From: Candidatus Aciduliprofundum sp.
Lineage (GTDB): Archaea; Thermoplasmatota; Thermoplasmata; Thermoplasmatales; Aciduliprofundaceae
Direction: 5' to 3'
DNA length: 32,226 bases
NCBI GenBank assembly: GCA_015520565.1
Contig: WAPW01000099.1
Span: 1 to 32,226 of the forward strand
A program made the position numbers and the translations under genes. Below, piece by piece: positions 1 to 8,978 of the stretch. The notes beneath the pieces are model-generated. The model was given only the letters and a program-made list of their open reading frames with translations, ran no database searches and had not been told where the DNA came from. Every line of letters starts with the position of its first letter. Within the stretch, counting starts at the first letter, position 1.

Positions 1-90
1 CTGAGCCATATGAATGTAATAATCTACATCCACATCCTCATCCAAGAGTGCTTTGTAGTACATAAGGTGCTCAGTTATTTCATGCTGCAC
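1..90 (-). CDS. 5'-terminal part of a CDS immediately downstream of smc (GTG start overlapping the smc stop); possibly the kleisin ScpA
   Basis: Open frame on minus strand from GTG at 90 (VQHEITEHLMYYKALLDEDVDVDYYIHMAQ...) to the window edge, overlapping the smc stop. ScpA identity is inferred from position only. Confidence 0.4.
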   Translation of the reverse strand, partial: MQHEITEHLMYYKALLDEDVDVDYYIHMAQ

Positions 91-3000
91 CCTCACTCAC
101 CCCCGGAATGTTCTGTGAGAATACCCTTGATAAGCCATCTCCCTGCTGTGTCACTCCTATTACATAATCGGCAAATTTCAGAGTTGCCTTTCTGAGCGAG
201 ATGACTATGAATTGAGCTGTGCGAGAATTTCTCTTTATTATCCTTCCAACCATCTCTGCATTCACACCATCCAAGAACATATCAACCTCATCAAGTACAT
301 AGAATGGAGATGGGTCATATTGCTGTATGGCAAATATGAATGCCAATGCAGTTAAACTCTTTTCTCCTCCACTTAGAGATTCCAATCTCACGAATTTCTT
401 ACCAATTGGCTTGACTCTTATTATAAGCCCTCCCTTGAACGGATTTTCTGGATTCTCAAGCAAAATCTCTGCATCTCCGCCATTGCTTATCTCCTTGTAA
501 ATCTTCTTGAAATTCTCGTTTATGGCATTGTAAACCTTCATTAATCCATCCTTCTTCTTCCCGTTCAATTCTCTAACTAAGCTCAATAAATTCTTCTTCT
601 CTTTCTCTAAATTCTTATACTCCTCCTTTAATTTCTCGTATCTCTCCTTTTCCTCATCGTACTCTTCTATGCTCCTCATATTCACAGGTCCCATTGACAT
701 CATTTGGGCTTGAACATCATTTAACCTGTTCTTCAACACAGATATGGGCTCCACATTCTTAACTTCAATTTCATAACCCTCATATTCCCTCTTGAATTCT
801 TCATACTTCCTCTGCTCTTCATTGAGTTTTGCTAAAATGTGTATCTTCAAACTCTCCTTAACTTTCACATCCCCTTCCTTCTTGGATATATCGTCCACTA
901 TCCTCTCTTTGCTCTTTACAAGTTTGTCTCTCTCGCTCACCAAATCTTTTATCTTCTCTTCCTCTCTTCTCACAACTTCTTCAAGCTTTCTCCTCTCAAG
1001 CTGTACCTTTTCCATTTCCTTTTCTGAATTCTCTATCTCTTCCCTCATCTTTTCAATCTCTTCCTTTACATTCTCAATATCCTTGCTTAACGACTCTTTT
1101 TTCTCCTCTGCTCCATTTATCTCGCCTTCAACCCTAACTATATCCTTCTCAATATCCTGCATTTCACTTCTTAGAGAATCTACCTTACTACGAAGCTCTT
1201 TTATCTCATTTGAAAGCTTCTCTGGAATGAGTTTATTCATCCTTTCCCTTATATCAGCATCTTCCTTTTCCATCTCTTCAATCTTGGCCTTTATCCTCTC
1301 ACCTTCGCTTCTTATGCTCTCCCTCAAATTTTCATAATTCCTTTTCTCCTCCTCTAATTTCTCAATCTGTCTCTTTATCTCCTTCAATTTCTCTTGATTC
1401 TTTTTCTTCTCTTCAATCCAGACCGAGAGTTGAGCAGAATTGTCTTGAGTTTTAATATTTCTTATCTCTTCAATTAACCTATCCAATTCATCCCTAACGG
1501 CATTTAATCTCCTCTCAATCTCTTCCTTCTCATCCCTCGCATCTCTCAATTTCTTGCCGATTTCATCCAGATTCCCCATGCTTACTTTCTTCCTGCGCTC
1601 AACAGAGCCACCTACCATGGCTCCACTTGCCTCTATGAGCTGACCATCTAGAGTGACAAGGCGAACTCCACCCATTAATCTCCTCGCATTATCCAAGTTA
1701 TCCACAATAATTGTATCACCGAAAACATACCAGAATGCTGCCTCAAACTTTGGATCAAATTTTATTAAATCCATGGCAAAACCTATTGCGTGGGCATCCC
1801 GAGAAGCTAAAATTGCCTTCCCTCTAGGCCTTCCACGGAGCATCTTGTTTAAGGGCAAAAATATTGCCCTGCCCAACTTATTTCTCTTCAAGAACTCTAT
1901 GGCTCTAGCTGCAGATTCATCATCCTCACAAACTATGCTCATAATCCTATTTCCTGCAGCCACTTCTATGGCAAGAGCATACTTATCATCAACATTTCCA
2001 AGCTCGGATATGGTTCCATATATACCCTTCAACTCTCCCCTATCCCTAGCGGCTAGAACAGCCATAACCGCCCTGCTGAGAGAATCTTGACTACTCTCCA
2101 TCCTCGCTTTAATCTTCTCGTACTCAATGCTCAACTCTTTAACTTCTTTCTCCTTCTCTTTCAACTCTTTAGATAGTTTAGTTTCCTCATTTCTGAGCTC
2201 ATAGTACTTCTTTTCAAGAGCTTTTCTTTTCTTCTCCACATCCTTGTTCTCGTCCTTAAACTGGGAGATTCTCCATTCTGCATCCTTTATGGCCGCTTCA
2301 ATATCCTTCATACTCTCTTCCTTAGCTGCAATATCTCCCTTAATTCTGCTTATATTGCCCAAAACCTTATTTTCTTCCTCCACCTTCATAGCGTATTCGT
2401 TCCTAAGCTTTTTAAGTTCTTCTTGAATCTCCAATGCCCTCTTTTGCAATTCCCTGAACTTTTCATTGGCATTGCCCAAATTTTTCTCTTTATCCTCCAA
2501 TTCTTTAGCTCTGCTCTCATACTCATTCTTTATACTCTCTCTCTTCTCTTTAAGAGCTTTGAGCTCTTCATTCTTATTCTTTAACTCCTTCCTTATCTCA
2601 GATAATTGCTCCTTCCATTCTTTTATCTTTTCTTCATATTCTTGAATTCTATCTTCCTTGTTCTCCTTCTTCATCTTCTCTTCAGCATATTTTATCTTGA
2701 GCTCCTCAATTTTATTCTTCATCTCCACGATTTCCCCGCTGCCCATGGCACGAATCTTGTTATCCACTTCTTCAATCTTTTTCTTTATCTCCTCTTCCTC
2801 TTTTTTCTTATCTTCTATCTCTTTTTTCAAGGATTCTATGGCATTTTCAATTTCCTTCATTTGAGAATTGTAAGAGTTAATGGAATTTTCTGCATTTTTC
2901 ATATTTAAATATGCAATCTTTGCCTTTGTCTCCTTTAATTCCTCCTCTAATTCCTTGTACCTTAGCGCCTCTTTTCTATCCTTTTCTAGCTTCTCCATAT

Positions 3001-3616
3001 TCCTCTTTATCTCATCAAGCCTAGCTTCAATCCTCCCCATATTCTCCTCTGTTATCTTCTTCTTATCCTCGGCTTTCTTTATCTCATTATCAAATTTTGT
3101 TATACCTGCGATATCATCTAGTATTGTTCTACGCTCAACAGGAGTCATCTCAACTATGCGAGTAACATCCCCCTGTTGCACAAAGTTATAGCCATCCGCC
3201 TCAATCTTTGCGTGGATTAGAATTGAGTTGAAATCCTGCAACCTTGCCTGTTCGTCATTTATGTAAAAATAGCTATTGTATCCAAGCTCGTTGTTCGCCC
3301 TCTTTATGTACCTTGTTAGCTTTACCTCATCCTCATCCAAGGGCAAAATACGGTCTCTATTATCAAAGATCAAACTCACACGGCAATAATCTGCAGGCCT
3401 GCCATTCTTGCCCCCGTTGTAAATTAAATCCGTTAATCTTTGAGCCCTTATCTTCTTTGAAGATTTTGGACCTAAAACGAAGAGAATTGCATCGGTTATA
3501 TTACTCTTTCCACTTCCATTGGGACCACTAATGGCTGTAAACCCCTCTTTAAACTCTAATCTGGTCTTCCTCCCGAAAGATTTGAAATTTTCAAGCTCAA
3601 TGGCTTTAAGATACAT
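80..3616 (-). CDS. smc: Chromosome segregation ATPase SMC
   Basis: N-terminal MYLKAIELENFKSFGRKTRLEF...GPNGSGKSNITDAILFVLG (Walker A), long E/K-rich coiled coils, hinge region, C-terminal LSGGEKSLTALAFIFAIQ and FYVLDEVDMFLD. ATG at 3616 preferred over the longer ORF start at 3634 (AAGGTGAT-type RBS upstream). Confidence 0.97.
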   Translation of the reverse strand: MYLKAIELENFKSFGRKTRLEFKEGFTAISGPNGSGKSNITDAILFVLGPKSSKKIRAQRLTDLIYNGGKNGRPADYCRVSLIFDNRDRILPLDEDEVKLTRYIKRANNELGYNSYFYINDEQARLQDFNSILIHAKIEADGYNFVQQGDVTRIVEMTPVERRTILDDIAGITKFDNEIKKAEDKKKITEENMGRIEARLDEIKRNMEKLEKDRKEALRYKELEEELKETKAKIAYLNMKNAENSINSYNSQMKEIENAIESLKKEIEDKKKEEEEIKKKIEEVDNKIRAMGSGEIVEMKNKIEELKIKYAEEKMKKENKEDRIQEYEEKIKEWKEQLSEIRKELKNKNEELKALKEKRESIKNEYESRAKELEDKEKNLGNANEKFRELQKRALEIQEELKKLRNEYAMKVEEENKVLGNISRIKGDIAAKEESMKDIEAAIKDAEWRISQFKDENKDVEKKRKALEKKYYELRNEETKLSKELKEKEKEVKELSIEYEKIKARMESSQDSLSRAVMAVLAARDRGELKGIYGTISELGNVDDKYALAIEVAAGNRIMSIVCEDDESAARAIEFLKRNKLGRAIFLPLNKMLRGRPRGKAILASRDAHAIGFAMDLIKFDPKFEAAFWYVFGDTIIVDNLDNARRLMGGVRLVTLDGQLIEASGAMVGGSVERRKKVSMGNLDEIGKKLRDARDEKEEIERRLNAVRDELDRLIEEIRNIKTQDNSAQLSVWIEEKKKNQEKLKEIKRQIEKLEEEKRNYENLRESIRSEGERIKAKIEEMEKEDADIRERMNKLIPEKLSNEIKELRSKVDSLRSEMQDIEKDIVRVEGEINGAEEKKESLSKDIENVKEEIEKMREEIENSEKEMEKVQLERRKLEEVVRREEEKIKDLVSERDKLVKSKERIVDDISKKEGDVKVKESLKIHILAKLNEEQRKYEEFKREYEGYEIEVKNVEPISVLKNRLNDVQAQMMSMGPVNMRSIEEYDEEKERYEKLKEEYKNLEKEKKNLLSLVRELNGKKKDGLMKVYNAINENFKKIYKEISNGGDAEILLENPENPFKGGLIIRVKPIGKKFVRLESLSGGEKSLTALAFIFAIQQYDPSPFYVLDEVDMFLDGVNAEMVGRIIKRNSRTAQFIVISLRKATLKFADYVIGVTQQGDGLSRVFSQNIPGVSEGAA

Positions 3617-3644
3617 CCCATCACCTTCTGGCATACATTTTGTC

Positions 3645-3667
3645 TGACATGATAATGTTACATGTCA
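3645..3667. promoter_or_regulatory. Inverted repeat TGACATG-N9-CATGTCA upstream of smc
   Basis: TGACATG(3645-3651) ATAATGTTA CATGTCA(3661-3667), perfect 7-bp arms, in the divergent smc/3808 intergenic region; a further CATGACA lies at 3672-3678. Confidence 0.6.
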
Positions 3668-3768
3668 GCACCATGACAGATAACATATTCATAGTATTTA
3701 AATCTTTTTATACCTTTCCTCTTCCCTAATTTTTTGTAATTTTTCGCAAAAACTTTAAATACTTCTAT

Positions 3769-3798
3769 GTCATATGATTGTCTGACAATAGTCATATG
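3769..3798. promoter_or_regulatory. Palindrome ATTGTCTGACAAT flanked by direct repeats of GTCATATG
   Basis: GTCATATG at 3769-3776 and 3791-3798 (22-bp period) flank the palindrome ATTGTCTGACAAT (3777-3789), just downstream of a TATA-like CTTTAAATA. Confidence 0.55.
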
Positions 3799-3807
3799 GT
3801 GGTAAAA

Positions 3808-4746
3808 ATGGGAAAATATCCTTATAGCTTTGGTGAAGCCGTAATATATTCTGGCGTTCTTCTCATTACTCTGTGGTGGATCCCTGTTCTTGGGCCTATA
3901 ATAATAGGATACATTACGGGGAGGAAATCTGGGGGACCTTTAAAAGGCCTGTTTGCCATGGCAATTCCCATCCTTCTTTATACTCTCTTTATAAACTCCA
4001 TACACTGTGGAGCTCTAAATATTCCTCCATCAATAATGTCCTATATACAAGGAAACTCAATACCTAACTTATTAGGCATATCATCTCTGCCTTTTATGAA
4101 CTATATTAACACAACGATTAATTTAGCTTCAAATGTGGGAATCCAAATAGAGAGCCATCTTTATTATGTGCCATCCTCATTTTTCATTATGCTTGCCTTT
4201 GCTTTTATCGGTGGAGCTGTTAGCAGGCAGGTAATTCTTGAAAGGGGCCTCTATAAGGAAACTATGGAAGAGAAAGAAGTTAAAAAGAGAGCACCAAAAC
4301 CGTATAACCCTAATCCTCCAGAAGAGAGTAATGAGGATGACGAGCCAAAAAGAGCTCCAATACCTCAAGCTCAATACCCTCAGCAAATTTATGCACAACC
4401 ACAACCCTATCCCCAGCCAGTGTATGTGCAACAAGTTCCTCAATATCCCACATATCCCCAATATCCACAAGCTCAGTATAATCCTTATCAAGCCCCACCT
4501 CAAGCTCCACCAATGCAGCAAATCCCGCAGGGCTACTATGCCCAAAGCATGCCTAGAGAAGTAGAGAAGCAAAATAAAGCAGTGCATGCTACTCCTCAAA
4601 AATCAAAGAGAAAAAGCAAGAGGAAGAAAATAAAGGAATTCAAGGAGGAAGATAGCAAATTCGTTGTGCATCCAATGGACACAAAGAAAGAAATTGCAAT
4701 AAATAAAAAAAGGATAAATAACGAGAATTCAATAGCATTTCTATGA
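3808..4746 (+). CDS. Predicted membrane protein with Pro/Gln/Tyr-rich and basic C-terminal region
   Basis: ORF 3778-4746; ATG at 3808 preferred (GGTGGT RBS). Hydrophobic N-terminal segments (VIYSGVLLITLWWIPVLGPIIIGYITG; GLFAMAIPILLYTLFI; FFIMLAFAFIGGAVS), then PIPQAQYPQQIYAQPQPYPQPVYVQQVPQYPTYPQYPQ and KSKRKSKRKKIKE. Confidence 0.75.
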   Translation: MGKYPYSFGEAVIYSGVLLITLWWIPVLGPIIIGYITGRKSGGPLKGLFAMAIPILLYTLFINSIHCGALNIPPSIMSYIQGNSIPNLLGISSLPFMNYINTTINLASNVGIQIESHLYYVPSSFFIMLAFAFIGGAVSRQVILERGLYKETMEEKEVKKRAPKPYNPNPPEESNEDDEPKRAPIPQAQYPQQIYAQPQPYPQPVYVQQVPQYPTYPQYPQAQYNPYQAPPQAPPMQQIPQGYYAQSMPREVEKQNKAVHATPQKSKRKSKRKKIKEFKEEDSKFVVHPMDTKKEIAINKKRINNENSIAFL

Positions 4747-4886
4747 TATTTGCAGGAATAGACCTTGCAGCTAGGGAGAAAAACATAACTGGGATTGCAA
4801 TAATTAATGGGGGAGGAATAGAGATTATTGGATGTTATATTATTTTACACTGCACATCCATCTTCCCACGGGGGAGGTCATAAGAA
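4743..4886 (+). pseudogene. Truncated N-terminus resembling a DUF429 / RNase H-fold family protein
   Basis: ATG overlapping the previous stop (ATGA); reads MIFAGIDLAAREKNITGIAIINGGGIEIIGC then an unrelated tail and stop after 47 codons. The GIDLA...TGIAI start is typical of DUF429-like proteins. Confidence 0.5.
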
Positions 4887-5224
4887 GTGAAGTGCAAATT
4901 TTTATGGATATTGCAAACTTAATTAACGCTGTTGATTCTCTTCTTTTATTTAAAAAAGGAGCAGTTCTTTTTGACAGCGGCGGTAAATATTCAATAGGGT
5001 TTGATATAGTGGATAATTTTTATGTTGAAATCTGGGTTGAAAATGGAGAAAGAAAATCGTTTAAAATTGAGAATAGGGTATTATTAAGAAATATGCGTGA
5101 CCTTTTGATTAAAATTAGAGATATATGCAACATGGTGGAAAAACCTTCAGAGAAATTATTGGAAAGTTTGCGATTGATAAACATTTATCTGCACGTAATG
5201 AGCTTGAGGAGGGAATTATCATGA
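4832..5224 (+). CDS. Hypothetical protein, 130 aa
   Basis: Open frame MLYYFTLHIHLPTGEVIRSEVQIFMDIANLINAVDSLLLFKKGAVLF..., protein-like composition; no family recognised. Confidence 0.5.
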   Translation: MLYYFTLHIHLPTGEVIRSEVQIFMDIANLINAVDSLLLFKKGAVLFDSGGKYSIGFDIVDNFYVEIWVENGERKSFKIENRVLLRNMRDLLIKIRDICNMVEKPSEKLLESLRLINIYLHVMSLRRELS

Positions 5225-5240
5225 CAGGAAGTGTGAAAAA

Positions 5241-5538
5241 ATGAAATTCATAGATATCCATATGGCCGATGATGACAAAAAAAGCTGTCTGAAGTTGATG
5301 ACCCAACCATAATAAATATAGAGGTTGCACTTTTCTGTGGAGATAGATTCGTTTTGAGAGATACTACTTGGATGATGTTTATGACTGTGGAATTCCGTTT
5401 TTAGATTTAGTAGAAAATGTTTCATCGACTGTTAGAATACTATCAGAATTTATTATTGAAAACAGAGAAAATTTGAGAAATGACCAATTCATACATCGTC
5501 TGATTCATCTTTCAAGAAGTATGAGTGCTATTGTATAA
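5241..5538 (+). pseudogene. Frameshifted remnant of a hypothetical protein gene
   Basis: Protein-like text is split between frames: MKFIDIHMADDDKK..., then EVDDPTIINIEVALFCGDRF, then ERYYLDDVYDCGIPFLDLVENVSSTVRILSEFIIENRENLRNDQFIHRLIHLSRSMSAIV* ending at 5538. Confidence 0.5.
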
Positions 5539-5560
5539 GGTATGAATTAGATATTAAAAA

Positions 5561-6742
5561 TTGACATGTGGCAGGTATGAAATTTGTCCTACCGTAAAAA
5601 TTTTTAGAATAGATGGATATCCAATTTCCATGAAAATCATTTCCGTAAACGAGCCTAGGAAACTCGCCAATATTCTGCTCAGCGTGAATGTTGGCTGGAG
5701 CCATGAGCCCATTGGTAAAAGAGGAATTTCGCATTTTCTTGAGCATTCCATCTTTTTGGGAAGTGAAGAGTACCCAGAGCCGGATACGGAGGTAGCGAAG
5801 TACGGAGTGAATTTAAGTGGAGAGACGCAGCCAGATAGGACCATTTTCTTCTTTTCCTCTCTTCCCGAGGATGCTGCAGAAGTTTTGGAGATTCTGCTCT
5901 CTCTTATTTACTCTCCTGCATTCTCGCCTGAGAAAGTTGAGGAAGAGAAAGAAAGTAAAATAATTCCTGCCGTTGTAAAGGAGAGTGATTATGCTCCTTG
6001 GGAACTAGCATACGAATGGGCCCGCAACCTAATTTTTGAATGGGATTTCAGGTACAGTATGGGAACCGAGGAAGAACTCCGCGGAATAGGGATTGAAGAG
6101 TTAAGAGAATGGCATAAGAGGTATTATAACAAGCACAATTCGGTGGCTCTCATACCAGAGGGAATTGAATTTCCAGATTTTGAGATACCAGAAAGTGGTA
6201 CAAATCCAGAAGTTCAAGAAATTAAATATGAAGAAAGGGAGAAGGTCATTGAAAAGGGATTAGAGAATGCAGAAATTGTATGTGCATTCCCCTTGCACAA
6301 ATATGATATTCGTGCATATCTCCTCAGCACCTTGCTTGGAAATTTTCCAACATCTAAGCTATGGCAAGAATTTCGTAGGGAGGCGTATATGGTTGAATCC
6401 AGAGTGGAATGGCATAACGGAAAGGGAGGATTTTTCCTCTATGCAGGGGCAAATTCTCGTGATTTTGAGAGTATATGTAGGAAAATGGGGAGATTCTTGG
6501 AGGATTTGCGATTCTCTCAAGAGGAAGTTGAAATAGCGAAGAAAACCCTTGCGATAGAGATGCTGGAGAGAGATAATAGCATTTACAGGATGGAAAATTT
6601 ATTGCACTTGGACCCTGAAATGAGATTTGGGAGCTTGGAGAGGATTTTGGAGGCCATAGAGGAATTGGAATTGCGGGAGAGCAATGAGTATGCATCTCAA
6701 GTTTTTAATTTGGAAAAAATGAGGAGAGTTATGGTGAGATAA
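5561..6742 (+). CDS. M16 (insulinase/pitrilysin) family zinc peptidase
   Basis: HxxEH zinc motif in GISHFLEHSIFLGSEEYP, plus M16-like GVNLSGETQPDRTIFFFSSLPEDAAEVLEILLSL. Confidence 0.88.
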   Translation: MTCGRYEICPTVKIFRIDGYPISMKIISVNEPRKLANILLSVNVGWSHEPIGKRGISHFLEHSIFLGSEEYPEPDTEVAKYGVNLSGETQPDRTIFFFSSLPEDAAEVLEILLSLIYSPAFSPEKVEEEKESKIIPAVVKESDYAPWELAYEWARNLIFEWDFRYSMGTEEELRGIGIEELREWHKRYYNKHNSVALIPEGIEFPDFEIPESGTNPEVQEIKYEEREKVIEKGLENAEIVCAFPLHKYDIRAYLLSTLLGNFPTSKLWQEFRREAYMVESRVEWHNGKGGFFLYAGANSRDFESICRKMGRFLEDLRFSQEEVEIAKKTLAIEMLERDNSIYRMENLLHLDPEMRFGSLERILEAIEELELRESNEYASQVFNLEKMRRVMVR

Positions 6743-6751
6743 TACCCAAAT

Positions 6752-8086
6752 ATGTTTAGAAATGCTTATTTACCTTTGCACAATGAAGGTTTGGTGAGTT
6801 CTATGCAGATGAAGAGTGCGAAGAATGGAGAATACACTGAAGAAATGAGATATATTGCGAAGAAAGAAGGAGTAGATCTTGAGAAGCTCCGTAGGGCTAT
6901 TGCTAAGGGACATGTTGTGATATTGAAGAATTTAAAGCATGATGTTGAGCCCGTTGGAGTGGGCTCTGGATTGAGAGTTAAGGTTAATGCAAATATTGGT
7001 ACATCAATGGATATTGTGGATGTTGAAGCCGAAGTGCGTAAGGCAAAAATCGCAAAAAAATATGGTGCGGATACCATAATGGATTTGAGCACAGGGGGCA
7101 ATCTTCCAGAGATTAGGCACAGGATAATGAAGGAAGTGCCAATGGTAATAGGCACCGTGCCAATATACGAGGCAGCATGGCAGATGCTTGAAAGAAAAAA
7201 AGCTATAGTGGAGATGAGTGAGGATGATATGTTCAACGCAGTAGAATCGCATTTGAAAGATGGTGTGGATTTTCTCACAATTCATGTTGGTGTAACTCGC
7301 GAGGCAGTGGAGAAGATGAAAAAGCATCCTCGTGTGGTGGGCACGGTCTCTCGCGGGGGTACATTCCATGCAGCTTGGATTCTGCATAATGGCAAAGAAA
7401 ATCCCTTTTACGAGAATTACGATTATCTTCTTGAATTACTTGCCGAATATGATGCTACTATAAGCTTGGGTGATGGACTCCGCCCTGGAGGATTGCCAGA
7501 TGCCACAGATTTTCTGCAAATTCATGAATTATACACCATTGGAAGATTGGTTAAAAGGGCTAGAGAAAAGGGTGTGCAAGCCATGGTTGAAGGCCCCGGG
7601 CACATACCTATTGACCAAATAGAGGCAAATGTGAAGATGGCTAAAATCGCGACGGATAATGCACCCTTCTATGTCCTCGGTCCCCTCGTTACCGATATTG
7701 CATCTGGCTATGACCATATTACAGCTGCCATAGGGGGTGCTATAGCTGCAAAGGCAGGAGCTGATTTTCTATGCTATGTTACCCCTGCTGAGCATCTCGC
7801 TTTGCCCAATGAGGAAGAAGTGAAATTAGGGGTAATAGCAACGAGAATAGCGGCACATGCAGTGAATCTAACAAGGTTTGAAGATGAGTACAAATGGGAT
7901 TACGAGATGTCAAAAGCCCGTGCCTCCCTGCGCTGGGACGAGCAACTCAATCTCAGTATAGACAAGGAGAATGCTATAAAAATAAGGAAGGAAAGGTATC
8001 CCCATAGCCCGCAGGTATGCACAATGTGTGGAGAGTTCTGCGCTATAAAGATATTGAGAGAGTATCTAAACGAAGGAAAAGAATAA
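6752..8086 (+). CDS. thiC: Phosphomethylpyrimidine synthase ThiC or a ThiC-family radical SAM paralogue
   Basis: VKVNANIGTS, GADTIMDLSTGG, DGLRPGGLPDATD, VEGPGHIPIDQIEANV, LVTDIASGYDHITAAIGGA, YVTPAEHLALP and C-terminal CTMCGEFCAIK. Confidence 0.92.
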   Translation: MFRNAYLPLHNEGLVSSMQMKSAKNGEYTEEMRYIAKKEGVDLEKLRRAIAKGHVVILKNLKHDVEPVGVGSGLRVKVNANIGTSMDIVDVEAEVRKAKIAKKYGADTIMDLSTGGNLPEIRHRIMKEVPMVIGTVPIYEAAWQMLERKKAIVEMSEDDMFNAVESHLKDGVDFLTIHVGVTREAVEKMKKHPRVVGTVSRGGTFHAAWILHNGKENPFYENYDYLLELLAEYDATISLGDGLRPGGLPDATDFLQIHELYTIGRLVKRAREKGVQAMVEGPGHIPIDQIEANVKMAKIATDNAPFYVLGPLVTDIASGYDHITAAIGGAIAAKAGADFLCYVTPAEHLALPNEEEVKLGVIATRIAAHAVNLTRFEDEYKWDYEMSKARASLRWDEQLNLSIDKENAIKIRKERYPHSPQVCTMCGEFCAIKILREYLNEGKE

Positions 8087-8112
8087 TATGCCTTTGAGAA
8101 ATAGGGTGAAAT

Positions 8113-8973
8113 GTGCTAGCTGTAATCATATTGACTCTTGCTATAATAATCGCATTTACGCTAATTTCCTTCAAGAAGAATCCAGTGTTTTACCTCTCCT
8201 TAGCATTCGTTTTAGTTTATTTGATTGAGCTTTACTCTTACTACCAAGGTTCAATTTTGCAATTCTATGAGCTCTTTGCTTGCAAATCAAATATTTTTGA
8301 TATGGGCATATTCACAGCCATCTATGTGCATAGTTTGAACCCTGCTCATATATTTTTCAATATTCTAATATTCTTCTTGGTTGGCTTACCCTTTGCCCAG
8401 AAGGTTGGTAATTTTAAATTCACAAGTATATTTCTCATTTCCGGACTCCTTGCAAACATTGGCTATTCCCTATTTCTTAAAATGAGTGGCATAAACTCGT
8501 TTCTCATAGGTGCATCTGGAGCTATATTTGGAATAATGGGTGCATTCTTAATTCTATATCCAAACGAGGAAATAACAATGTTCCTAGGCCCTATTTTGAT
8601 GCCCCGTGTGAAGGTTAAGTATGCAGTCCTTGCTTTTATGGCAGTTGAATTCTTTGCAACTCTATTTTGGGTCAACGATAATGTGGCACATGGTGCGCAT
8701 GTAATAGGTGCCGTGAGCGGTGCCTTATTTGCCTATGCTTTGAGAAATTATAGAGTAGAAAGAATTAAAATGAAAGGCCTTAACTATGAGCTCTTGGATG
8801 AACTCGCAGATACTCCAGAACTTAAAAGAATTGCAAATAAGATAAAGGGAGAGAAAGACGAAATAATACGCAGCTCTTGGCTCCTTGAATTTTTTAGAAA
8901 GAAGAATGGGGATGCCGAATTTGAAGGAAAGTATGTGAAGAGTGGAGGTAAGAGGTATAGGGTTTATAGGTGA
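8113..8973 (+). CDS. Rhomboid family intramembrane serine protease
   Basis: Multiple TM segments; GASGAIFGIMGAFLIL (catalytic GxSG) and HGAHVIGAVSGALFAY (catalytic His). GTG start. Confidence 0.9.
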   Translation: MLAVIILTLAIIIAFTLISFKKNPVFYLSLAFVLVYLIELYSYYQGSILQFYELFACKSNIFDMGIFTAIYVHSLNPAHIFFNILIFFLVGLPFAQKVGNFKFTSIFLISGLLANIGYSLFLKMSGINSFLIGASGAIFGIMGAFLILYPNEEITMFLGPILMPRVKVKYAVLAFMAVEFFATLFWVNDNVAHGAHVIGAVSGALFAYALRNYRVERIKMKGLNYELLDELADTPELKRIANKIKGEKDEIIRSSWLLEFFRKKNGDAEFEGKYVKSGGKRYRVYR

Positions 8974-8978
8974 TTCCC

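Noticed and set aside
792-3191. Long plus-strand ORFs (e.g. 792-1337, 2606-2908, 2880-3191) inside smc
   Set aside because: Ser/Phe/Leu-rich shadow translations of the Glu/Lys-rich coiled-coil coding strand of smc; no independent start signals or recognisable proteins.
3778-3807. TTG start at 3778 for the membrane protein
   Set aside because: The extra MSDNSHMVVK codons coincide with the palindrome/direct repeat; ATG 3808 has a GGTGGT RBS at suitable spacing.
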